Assembly (NCBI GenBank): GCA_047619205.1
Contig: JBLHJR010000036.1
Coordinates: forward strand, 1 to 27,105
Reading direction: 5' to 3'
DNA: 27,105 nucleotides
DNA from: Endobugula sp047619205
Lineage (GTDB): Bacteria; Pseudomonadota; Gammaproteobacteria; Pseudomonadales; Cellvibrionaceae
Below are positions 15,465 to 22,831 of this stretch, in pieces; position 1 is the stretch's first letter; each line of letters starts with the position of its first letter. Under the pieces are notes generated by a model. That model had not been told where the DNA came from. It saw only the letters and a program-made list of their open reading frames with translations, and made no database searches. The position numbers and the translations under genes were made by a program.

Positions 15465-16199
15465 GTATGACCTTTAATGACTTAGGCGAAGATTTTTTGT
15501 GTGATATAGACTACCTACCACTCTCACAATGGCAACAAGCGGATGTGACCCTCATTGTGTAAAAGCATTTCAGCTCAGCGCCTTGTGTCAAACACTTGCG
15601 CAGCATAAGCATAACGATAAACCCATTGTTTTAGTGATGAATGTAATGGGTCTTGTTAAAATAGTCACCGATATACTACCAAAAACCCGCGTTTTTCAAG
15701 CCTCATTTGTGCAAGGAGCTTTGCTCAATCAGGCACAGGCTAATCATACCAGTGAAAAGCATACAGGCAATGGCACTACCCATATTGGAGATTTACTAGG
15801 CGTATGTGAACACATTCATATCGAACCGATCATGAGCGGTCTTAATCATGCTCTTCCTGTTGACAGTTGGTATGAAGACTCCCAAGAAACCATGCTACTG
15901 AAAGTATGTATCAATGCCATTGTTAACCCTGTCACTGGGCTTAAGGGTATAAAAAATGGCGGTATTATCGTTAATGAAAAGCTAGACAGCCTTGCGCAAA
16001 CACTTTTCAATAACTGTCACCATTGATGAACGAACTTCTGCTTTCTTACTCTTATCAAGCAGTGGAACAACAGATTGTCTCTGTTGCCCATGGCACAGCC
16101 AATAACCGCTCACCAATGTTACGAGACGTGGAATTAGGCAGGAAAACAGCAATTGATTTTATCAATCGGTATTTGATTACGCTGGCAGAAGCGCGCTAA
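15450..16199 (+). pseudogene. Ketopantoate reductase family (PanE/ApbA) remnant
   Basis: Three consecutive plus-strand frames join into a PanE-like protein. The first (about 15450-15559) reads EYQRMTFNDLGEDFLCDID to ADVTLIV. The second (15559-16026) reads VKAFQLSALCQTLAQ, VLVMNVMG, NGTTHIGDLLG and LLKVCINAIVNPVTGLKG, with the substrate-binding Lys/Asn region of the family. The third (16026-16199) reads TANNRSPMLRDVELGR and TAIDFINRYLITLAEAR, then stop. Two frameshifts (near 15559 and 16024) separate them. The N-terminal NADP-binding GxGxxG portion is absent, and the C-terminus ends early. Intact family members reduce 2-dehydropantoate to pantoate with NADPH; this copy cannot. Confidence 0.75.
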
Positions 16200-16647
16200 T
16201 CCATACCAATGAGAATCGCCCAATAGTCTCTGCTATTCATCAACAAAATTAGAATAAAAAGGATTGCCGCCTGCAGCTCCTTAGGATAAATCAACCATGC
16301 CTCTATTATTTGAATAATATAGATATTTAGGCCTCGGCTATTAGGTGATGTTTCCCTGCGAATACTCTCCTATAGAGCCCAACCACTATTACACCTAATC
16401 AATAAATGCTGTGACTTTGGGTAATTTTTTTCATTTTGGTGTAAAGAAATAATACACAAAGTGTTTACTAACTGTGCGCACTTTTATTGCGTTGTAATGA
16501 TTTTTTTGGTGCGATAAAGTTATTTAACGTAATCAGTAAACCTTAGTGTTATTTTAAGTCTTTGTTTTTTATTGATATAAAATTTTCGGCATGGCTCTTG
16601 CCTTACCTATTATAACAGGTAGTAATAGGTAAAGAGAGTTTAACGTA
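16200..16647. other. AT-rich intergenic region upstream of the GntR regulator
   Basis: No gene is seen in about 450 bp. The right half (16440-16600) is very AT-rich and probably holds the promoter for the regulator; no -35/-10 pair is unambiguous. An eight-base inverted repeat ATTAGGTG (near 16339) / CACCTAAT (near 16395) is present. The operator candidate at 16603-16632 is listed separately. Confidence 0.5.
16603..16632. promoter_or_regulatory. Palindromic operator candidate for the GntR regulator
   Basis: TTACCTATTA (16603-16612) and TAATAGGTAA (16623-16632) are perfect 10-base inverted repeats separated by 10 bases. The left arm also forms a second, overlapping palindrome with AGGTA inside the spacer (TACCT, eight bases, AGGTA). 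It ends 15 bases before the regulator's ATG, where a dimeric repressor would block its own expression. HutC-type regulators commonly autoregulate through such sites. Confidence 0.6.
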
Positions 16648-17400
16648 ATGCCCGATTATTTTAATTCAAAATCCCCAAAGGCATCGGTATCGCCGATGCC
16701 TTTGTTTCTACACATTAAAGAGACCATTCGTAAGCAAATATTGGATGGTACTTATTCGGTACACGATAAATTGCCATCAGAACGAGAGCTTATCGAGTCA
16801 TTTAATGTGAGTCGTATTACCGTGAGACAAGCACTGGCCGAGCTACAAAGAGAAGGTTTAGTGTTTAAAATTAATGGTAAAGGCACGTTTGTTTCGAAAC
16901 CTAAAGCGGCTTTAGATGTATCTAAATTACGCGGTTTTGGTGAAGCCATGTCGAGTATGGGCTATGAATCTTTCTCTCGTGTACTTAGCATGAAAGAGGA
17001 AGAGTCACCCAATAATGTTTCTTCCCGTCTCAACCTCCCAGCCGATGCTTTAGTCACAAAAATCCAACGTTTACGCTATTTGAATCGTGAACCTATCTCT
17101 CTTGATATTACTTATTTTAAACCCCGCTTGGGGAAAATAGTTTCTGCGGCTGATCTTGAAGGCCGCGATATTTTATCAATTCTAGAAAATGAATGTGGCA
17201 TTGTACTAGAAAACGCGAAGGTCACTATTGAATCTTTGCTATGTGATGATTACTTGAGTCGTCATTTACAAATCGAAGCGGGTGGGCCAATTTTGCATAT
17301 AGAACGCACGCTCTTTGACAACGCACATCAGCCCGTTCTTTATGAAAATTTATTTTATCGCGGCGATGTTTTTCGTTATAGCTTGGATATTGAACGATAA
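16648..17400 (+). CDS. GntR-family transcriptional regulator, HutC subfamily (UTRA domain)
   Basis: A ligand-responsive DNA-binding protein of 250 residues. The winged helix-turn-helix covers about 17-85 and shows the family signature KLPSERELIESFNVSRITVR, then QALAELQREGLVFKINGKGT. The UTRA effector domain covers about 105-248 (TKIQRLRYLNREPISLDITY, then GGPILHIERTLF and PVLYENLFYRGDVFRY). The effector is not predictable; in this subfamily it is usually the substrate or product of the controlled pathway. It stands first in a co-directional run of hydrolase and transporter genes, about 100 bp before the M20 gene, and so probably regulates them. A palindromic operator candidate is just upstream. 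Confidence 0.92.
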   Translation: MPDYFNSKSPKASVSPMPLFLHIKETIRKQILDGTYSVHDKLPSERELIESFNVSRITVRQALAELQREGLVFKINGKGTFVSKPKAALDVSKLRGFGEAMSSMGYESFSRVLSMKEEESPNNVSSRLNLPADALVTKIQRLRYLNREPISLDITYFKPRLGKIVSAADLEGRDILSILENECGIVLENAKVTIESLLCDDYLSRHLQIEAGGPILHIERTLFDNAHQPVLYENLFYRGDVFRYSLDIER

Positions 17401-17498
17401 AGCTTAGGCAGCTGATTTCCCCACTATTTATAAAAAATTTTGTTAAGTATCTATAGTAAAACCAGTAATTTAAAAACGATGATCTAGGATTAAATACA

Positions 17499-18824
17499 TT
17501 GAAAATACCAGAAGCAGGATCTAACACACTTGACAGTGAACTTACGCAATTGGAAACGGCCATTGTCAATAAAATCACTGAGCAGGATTGGCTGGATTTA
17601 ACCGTGGAAATGGTGCGAACAGGTCAGCCTCATTCCGTGAATCCCCTAGATCCTGATATTCCTGCTGGAGAGGAAGAAGCGATTGCATTGTTTGTGGCAG
17701 GTAAATTAGAAGCCATGGGGTTTACGGTCGAAAAGTTTGAGTCTCAGCCACATCGACCGAATGTGGTAGGCACTATCAAAGGCAGCGATCCTGACGCACC
17801 TTCGTTAATGATTAATGACCATTTGGATACCTATCCGGCTGTTGAACCTGAGCGATGGGACAAGTGCGATGGCAATCCTTTTAAGGCAACGCGACATGGT
17901 GACTGGCTATATGGCCGAGGTACTTCAGATACACGAGGTAATTTGGCGGCTTCTCTGCTTGCGGTTAAAGCCATTATCGATGAAGGGGTGACGCTTAAAG
18001 GCGACTTAGTGTGCTGTTTTACGGTGGATGAAGAAAAAAATGGGCCTCATGGTTCTATTTTTATGACACAAACTATTGGTCTTAAAACGGATTACTCCAT
18101 TACGGCAGAACCCACGGCTTGGGGTGGCGAAACCGATCAATGGGGTATGAGTATATCGGTTGCCAATGCAGGTAATTGTTTAGTACAAGTGACGGTTAAA
18201 GGCATTAAATCGCATATTTGGCGACCGGATACCGGTGTTAATGCCATTACCTTAGCGGCCTTGCTGGTGGCACCACTTAATAGCATGCCATTTCAGCATG
18301 AGCCTGCGAAATTGATGGGCCACACTCCACCTTGTGTTTGTGTGGTTAGGGTGAATGGCGGCTTACCAGGTGAAATGCAATTTTCGCCAGATAGCTGCAC
18401 CTTAACCTTAGCAGTTGTGGGTATTTTGCCAGGCATGACAATTGAGTCGGTCATTGAGAATATTAACGTCGTAGTCACTGAAACCTTAGTGGGTCAAGGC
18501 GCTATTGATTTTGACGTATCACAAGTACCCGATTCTTTATTTGTGAATGGCACTGATCCTATTAGTGTCAACGAGGAACCGAACCTTTCATTGTCAAAAG
18601 CGTATCAAAAACTATTAGGTGAAACACCTCATATTAATCGTAAAAATGCCTTTAACGATACGATTCGTTTCAACGAAGCCGGTATCAATGCAGTGACTTT
18701 TGGTCCGGGTGAAGATGGGTGGGCGCCAGTCAATGAAGGTATTTCTGTTCCTAAGTCTGTGGCGGCTGCGAAAATTTATGCATTAACGATTATGAATATC
18801 CTCGGAGTTAATGATGAAAGCTAA
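17499..18824 (+). CDS. M20-family metallohydrolase (ArgE/DapE/carboxypeptidase G2-like)
   Basis: A cytoplasmic zinc amidohydrolase of 441 residues. The start is a TTG with AGGA nine bases upstream; the first in-frame ATG would remove family-conserved sequence. Metal-site motifs: His108/Asp110 in MINDHLDTYPA, bridging Asp144 in GRGTSDTRGN, catalytic Glu178 and ligand Glu179 in VDEEKNGPHGS, and Glu204 in AEPTAWGG. The dimerisation lobe has VTVKGIKSHIWRPDTGVNAI with His239. The usual final zinc ligand, His in an aHxPNE-type motif, is not present: the protein has DGWAPVNEG. Family members hydrolyse N-acyl amino acids, peptides or carbamoyl/ureido compounds. Its stop overlaps the start of the permease gene. 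Confidence 0.88.
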   Translation: MKIPEAGSNTLDSELTQLETAIVNKITEQDWLDLTVEMVRTGQPHSVNPLDPDIPAGEEEAIALFVAGKLEAMGFTVEKFESQPHRPNVVGTIKGSDPDAPSLMINDHLDTYPAVEPERWDKCDGNPFKATRHGDWLYGRGTSDTRGNLAASLLAVKAIIDEGVTLKGDLVCCFTVDEEKNGPHGSIFMTQTIGLKTDYSITAEPTAWGGETDQWGMSISVANAGNCLVQVTVKGIKSHIWRPDTGVNAITLAALLVAPLNSMPFQHEPAKLMGHTPPCVCVVRVNGGLPGEMQFSPDSCTLTLAVVGILPGMTIESVIENINVVVTETLVGQGAIDFDVSQVPDSLFVNGTDPISVNEEPNLSLSKAYQKLLGETPHINRKNAFNDTIRFNEAGINAVTFGPGEDGWAPVNEGISVPKSVAAAKIYALTIMNILGVNDES

Positions 18825-19692
18825 TGTCGACACAAAATTATTGAGTCGTGAGCCTCAGCTTCTTTTTAGAAGCCAAGCGGTTGCTATTTGGTTTAAATCG
18901 ATTGATCTTAAAAGCCCAAAAAATACTTACTACCTGATTTCAACTGCTTCAGTTGTGTTTATGTTTGCCGTTTGGGTATTGGTCACAGTAACTGGTTGGG
19001 CAAATGAACTTTTTTTGCCGGGGCCAATAGCTATTTATGATGCGTTTGTGCGCGTACTTTTTGATGGCTATCAAGGGTCAACGTTAATCGAGCATGTGGG
19101 CACGAGCCTATATAGAATCCTCAGTGCGTTTACTTTGGCTTGTTTAGTGGGTATTCCTTTAGGTATTGCTATGGGAATGTCACGTAATGTCCATGCGGCT
19201 TTTAACCCCTTTATTGAATTCTATCGACCATTACCACCCTTAGGTTTGTACACTTTGTTAGTGATGTGGTTGGGTATTGGTGAATCCTCCAAGCTAGCCT
19301 TACTTTTTTTGGCGGGCTTACCCGGGATTATTATCGCCACGATTCAGGCGGTGAATGATATTAACCCCGTTTATTTTAGAGTCGCAAAATCTTTGGGCGC
19401 AAGCCCTATGATGTTAATAAAAGAAGTGTATTTACCTGCGGCAGGGCCAACAATTTTAACGGGAATGAGAATTTCTTTAGGTTTTGTATATACGGTGTTG
19501 GTCGCAGCAGAAATTGTCGCCGCAACCGCAGGCATTGGTTGGATGATTTGGGATGCCGCTAAGTTTTTATTAAGTGATATCGTCATTATGGGATTGATTG
19601 TACTCGGAATAACAGGTGTGTTGTTGGATCTGTGTATGAGAATGATAGGACGTATTTTAATGCCATGGACGGTTAGGAAATCTGCGCATTAA
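18814..19692 (+). CDS. ABC transporter permease, TauC/SsuC type
   Basis: An inner-membrane permease of the taurine/sulfonate/nitrate class (BPD_transp_1 fold), 292 residues from ATG 18814 (GGAG six bases upstream; ATG 18811 is also possible). About six membrane segments are visible, the first at YLISTASVVFMFAVWVLVTV. Family blocks include FYRPLPPLGLYTLLVMWLGI (TauC has RPVPPLAWLPLMVIWFGI) and AKSLGASPMMLIKEVYLPAA, the EAA loop that contacts the ATPase. It overlaps the M20 gene and is followed by its likely binding protein. No ATPase gene lies in this first gene set; the ATPase at 26121 is a possible partner. Confidence 0.92.
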   Translation: MKANVDTKLLSREPQLLFRSQAVAIWFKSIDLKSPKNTYYLISTASVVFMFAVWVLVTVTGWANELFLPGPIAIYDAFVRVLFDGYQGSTLIEHVGTSLYRILSAFTLACLVGIPLGIAMGMSRNVHAAFNPFIEFYRPLPPLGLYTLLVMWLGIGESSKLALLFLAGLPGIIIATIQAVNDINPVYFRVAKSLGASPMMLIKEVYLPAAGPTILTGMRISLGFVYTVLVAAEIVAATAGIGWMIWDAAKFLLSDIVIMGLIVLGITGVLLDLCMRMIGRILMPWTVRKSAH

Positions 19693-19787
19693 TATTCATT
19701 AGTCGTTTTGCCAGAAGTAAGACAAGGAGCTTTTAGGAAATTAACACTAACATTATTTTTTATAATTCATACCATTGGAGAATTTTC

Positions 19788-20795
19788 ATGAAGCAACATT
19801 TTAAAGTATTGACAGCGGGCTTATGTTTATCGTTAATGAGCAGCCTAGTTATTGCAGAAAAGCCAAAAAAAGTCACTGTGGGTTATTTGAACTTAGTCAA
19901 CGCTCAGCTAGTGACCAAGTCATTAGGTCTTGTGCAAAAAGAAATGCCGGGCGTTGAAATTGAGTACATTAAAGTGGGTGGCGGTGGTGACATGTTGCGC
20001 GCGATCGCAGGTAATCAAGTGGATTTTGGTGGTTTAGGTAATCCACCTACGGCTATCGGTGTAACCCGTGGTTTACCGATTAAGGGCATTATGGTGCTGA
20101 ATATGCTTGATTACGTTGAGGCGATGGCAGTAAGAACCTCGGCGAATATTAAATCATTCAAAGATTTAGAAGGTAAAACTATCGCAGCTCCATTTGGTTC
20201 AACCACGCATTATCTTTTGTTAAAAGCCTTAGCGGATGAAGGTATTGATCCAGCATCAATGAAAATTCTTGATTTACGTCCTAATGATATCGCTCTAGCG
20301 TGGTCTCGTGGTGATATTGATGCAGCTTGGTTTTGGGAACCCGCATTAGGTAAAGTGACAAATGATGACGGCAATATTTTTATGACTTCTGGTATTATGG
20401 CTTCTCGTGGTTATCCAACATGGGATGTGGGTGTAGTAATGAATGAATTCGCTGAAAAATATCCAGACTATGTGGAAAAATTTGTAAAAGCAGAATGTGC
20501 AGGTATTGATTATTGGTTGAATAACCCAAAAGAAACTGCAGCCATCATTGCGAAAGAGCTTGAATTAAGTATTGGGGATGCGACTCGTATGATGAAAGGT
20601 ACGGAAATGGTTTCTTGTAAGACCCAGTTGACCGCCCAATATATGGGTACCTCTGAGAGTAAAGGCTTGTTTGCTGATACGTTAGAATCTACGGGTGCAT
20701 TTTTATTCAAACAGCAACGTTTACCAAAGAGCTTATCTCGTAAAGAATTTGGTGATTTCTTGAAGCCTAGTTATTTAGAGGCGGTTGTTAAATAA
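19788..20795 (+). CDS. ABC transporter periplasmic binding protein, TauA-like
   Basis: A periplasmic solute-binding protein of 335 residues in the TauA/SsuA (NMT1-like) class. The signal peptide is residues 1-23 (LTAGLCLSLMSSLVIA then E). The mature protein begins KKVTVGYLNLVNAQLV; the taurine-protein-like block IAAPFGSTTHYLLLKAL is followed by ILDLRPNDIALAWSRGDIDA and FWEPALGK, closely paralleling E. coli TauA (APFISTTHY, LQPPAIIAAWQRGDID, WAPAV). This suggests a small, charged or polar organic ligand, but not necessarily taurine because no TauD or sulfonate-cleaving gene is present. GGAGA precedes the ATG. A strong terminator follows at 20830. Confidence 0.92.
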   Translation: MKQHFKVLTAGLCLSLMSSLVIAEKPKKVTVGYLNLVNAQLVTKSLGLVQKEMPGVEIEYIKVGGGGDMLRAIAGNQVDFGGLGNPPTAIGVTRGLPIKGIMVLNMLDYVEAMAVRTSANIKSFKDLEGKTIAAPFGSTTHYLLLKALADEGIDPASMKILDLRPNDIALAWSRGDIDAAWFWEPALGKVTNDDGNIFMTSGIMASRGYPTWDVGVVMNEFAEKYPDYVEKFVKAECAGIDYWLNNPKETAAIIAKELELSIGDATRMMKGTEMVSCKTQLTAQYMGTSESKGLFADTLESTGAFLFKQQRLPKSLSRKEFGDFLKPSYLEAVVK

Positions 20796-20829
20796 TTCCA
20801 GCATTTAAGCTGTAGTGTTTAAATTTCCT

Positions 20830-20866
20830 TGCCCGAATTAACACCGTTTTTTTCGGGCATTTTTTT
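20830..20866 (+). terminator. Rho-independent terminator after the TauA-like gene
   Basis: TGCCCGAA (20830-20837) pairs perfectly with TTCGGGCA (20852-20859) across a 14-base loop and is followed by seven T. It ends the regulator-hydrolase-permease-binding protein transcript and separates it from the amidase, which must have its own promoter or depend on readthrough. Confidence 0.85.
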
Positions 20867-20900
20867 GTCTAATATTAATCATTCTTGGATGCGTCTGATC

Positions 20901-22292
20901 ATGAACGAACTTCATTCTATGCCTTTTGAAATAAAAATATTAACACGTGTTTATGCAGCGGGTACATTTACGCCTGTTGATATCGTGACCGAAGTCTATC
21001 GTCGTATTCAAGCAAAAAGTAGTAAAGGTGTTTGGGTAAATATGGTTGCTGAAGAGGAGGCTTTGAAAAAAGCAAGCCTGCTTGAAAAAAAATCGATTGT
21101 GGATTTTCCCTTATATGGTATTCCTTTTTCGGTTAAAGATAATATTCACGTTGAAGGTTTACCAACAACGGCGAGTTGCCCCGCGTTTACTCATTACCCA
21201 AAAGAAACCGCAACGGTAGTGAAAAAATTATTAGCGGCAGGTGCTATTCTAATTGGAAAAAACACCATGGATCAATTTGCAACAGGTCTAGTGGGTATTC
21301 GTAGTCCAGAGCATCCAGTGAATCCATTTAATAATGAATATATCCCGGGTGGGTCCAGTTCTGGTTCTGCAGTAGCAGTGTCTACAGGCATGGTCAGTTT
21401 TTCTTTAGGGAGTGATACGGGTGGTTCTGGTCGTGTGCCCGCAGCACTGAATAATATTGTGGGCCTCAAGCCTACTCCAGGAATTATTAGCTCCCATGGA
21501 ATGGTTTACGCCAATCGTTCTTTTGATTGTGTTCCCATATTTGCATTGACTTGTACTGACGCCAAAACGGTATTTGATTGTTTGGTGGGTTATGACGAAA
21601 AAGATGCTTTCTCTATAGGGTATCAAGAGACGACTACAGCATATTTTGCGGATAAGGAAACTTTCAAAATAGGTATTCCTTGTAAACAACAGCTCCATTT
21701 TTTTGGTGACAAATTGGCAGAAGAGAGCTTCATATTATCTGTGGAAAAGATGAAGGCTTTAGGGGCGACTATTGTTGAAATTGATTTTTCATTATTTATT
21801 GAAGCAGGGAAGATGATTTTTGATGGTCCGTTCATAGCTGAGCGATATCATTCCCTAAAAGACTTTTTAATGAGTCATCCTCACGATGTGAATGCTGTGG
21901 TAGCCAGTATCGTTGAGAAAGCACAACGCTATTCCGCTACCGATTTATGTCAGGCCTATTATCGATTAAAAGTACTACAGCGAGATGCTGGTGAAGTCTT
22001 TGAGGCGATTGATGCAATGATGGTGCCTACCACAGGGACTATTTACAAAATTAAAGACGTTAAAGCAGACCCAGTTAAATTGAATGCCACGATGGGGTAT
22101 TACACCTACTATGCCAACGTTTTAAAGTTATCTGTATTGGCTGTTCCAGCCACCATTCGCAGTGATGGATTACCTTTTGGTGTTTGTTTTGTGGCAGGGC
22201 CAAAGCAGGATGCCGCTATTATGGAGTTAGCACTGAAATGGGAACATTTGATTGATTTGCCTAAAGGTAGTTTTCAGTACAGTAATAAATAG
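20901..22292 (+). CDS. Amidase-signature hydrolase, allophanate hydrolase (AtzF)-like
   Basis: An amidase-signature enzyme of 463 residues from ATG 20901. The open frame extends upstream through the terminator to a TTG at 20829, which is not credible as a start; ATG 20889 is an alternative, and no start has a strong ribosome site. The Ser-cisSer-Lys triad is intact: Lys79 in PFSVKDNIHVEG, Ser152 in PGGSSSGSAVAV and Ser176 in GSDTGGSGRVPAALNN. Blocks LPTTASCPAF, MDQFATGLVGIRSP and NNIVGLKPTPG strongly recall the amidase domain of allophanate hydrolase. The separate C-terminal domain of full AtzF (about 600 residues) is missing. It would hydrolyse a carbamoyl or amide bond of a small substrate, fitting the ureido/amide theme of the locus. 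Confidence 0.88.
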   Translation: MNELHSMPFEIKILTRVYAAGTFTPVDIVTEVYRRIQAKSSKGVWVNMVAEEEALKKASLLEKKSIVDFPLYGIPFSVKDNIHVEGLPTTASCPAFTHYPKETATVVKKLLAAGAILIGKNTMDQFATGLVGIRSPEHPVNPFNNEYIPGGSSSGSAVAVSTGMVSFSLGSDTGGSGRVPAALNNIVGLKPTPGIISSHGMVYANRSFDCVPIFALTCTDAKTVFDCLVGYDEKDAFSIGYQETTTAYFADKETFKIGIPCKQQLHFFGDKLAEESFILSVEKMKALGATIVEIDFSLFIEAGKMIFDGPFIAERYHSLKDFLMSHPHDVNAVVASIVEKAQRYSATDLCQAYYRLKVLQRDAGEVFEAIDAMMVPTTGTIYKIKDVKADPVKLNATMGYYTYYANVLKLSVLAVPATIRSDGLPFGVCFVAGPKQDAAIMELALKWEHLIDLPKGSFQYSNK

Positions 22293-22831
22293 TCTATTTA
22301 TCGTCTTTGGTTTAGTTGAGAGTGTTTATTAGTGCTGGGATAAAAATAATTGTATACGTTATAGCGTGTATTTTACGAACTTACTAGCAGGTCACTTGAA
22401 AAGAATACACTCCGTTTCAGGCCATCTGAGGCATGGATGCCGAAGCTGAGCGTATAGGGACATATTCACAGCGCGCCTGAAATGGAGTGTATTCTTTTCA
22501 AGTGACCCGGTAGTATCTATCAAGTGATATAAAAATAAATGTCTGAACTTGTATTAATAAATTTATCCCTTTCAGTACGCTTTTGCGCCAAATAAGTTGA
22601 TCGCTAAGAATGATGATCACTCACGGTGCATTCGGCCGAGTGGATTTTCTTTAGATTTCTGTAGACCCCTACATAAAAAAGTTAAAAACTCTCATTAAAT
22701 TAATGGCTTGGCATCAACTTGTTTTTATATGGCAGATATTGGCACGTCTTATGCGTTTGTTTAAGTGGGGGTTATGTCATGTTAATACAAGTTAAGTTTG
22801 AATTCATTGATAACAATTATAGGGGAGCGTC
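22293..22831. other. Intergenic region between the amidase and second transporter module
   Basis: No gene is seen in 539 bp. It contains the 118-bp palindromic element (22390-22507) and then an AT-rich stretch that must hold the promoter of the second module. I looked for a guanidine-I (ykkC) riboswitch because such transporters and allophanate hydrolase can be under guanidine control, and found none of its conserved blocks. A GGGGAG ribosome site precedes ATG 22832. Confidence 0.6.
22390..22507. repeat. 118-bp palindromic (MITE/REP-like) element
   Basis: Two 33-base arms, 22390-22422 (GGTCACTTGAAAAGAATACA...) and 22475-22507 (...TATTCTTTTCAAGTGACC), are inverted copies with one mismatch. 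The 52-base centre contains GCATGGATGC and AGGGACATATTCACAGCGC, a core I recall from abundant intergenic repeats in marine gammaproteobacteria; that recollection is unchecked. No transposase is inside and no target duplication is obvious. As RNA it would form a very stable hairpin that could insulate the amidase from the next module. Confidence 0.8.

Noticed and set aside
16440..16600. NtrC or sigma-54 type promoter upstream of the GntR gene
   Set aside because: TGGTGC and GTGCGCAC fragments occur, but no correctly spaced sigma-54 promoter or paired NtrC site could be assembled.
18814..20795. Taurine uptake genes tauC/tauA by name
   Set aside because: Similarity is to the class, and there is no taurine dioxygenase or sulfonatase nearby, so the specific gene symbols were not given.
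20829..20900. N-terminal extension of the amidase frame from a TTG start
   Set aside because: The extension is encoded across a strong Rho-independent terminator and does not match the amidase family; the ATG at 20901 is more sensible.
22293..22831. Guanidine-I (ykkC) riboswitch upstream of the second transporter
   Set aside because: I looked because Tau-like transporters and allophanate hydrolase can be guanidine-regulated, but none of the conserved blocks is present; the structure there is a palindromic repeat.
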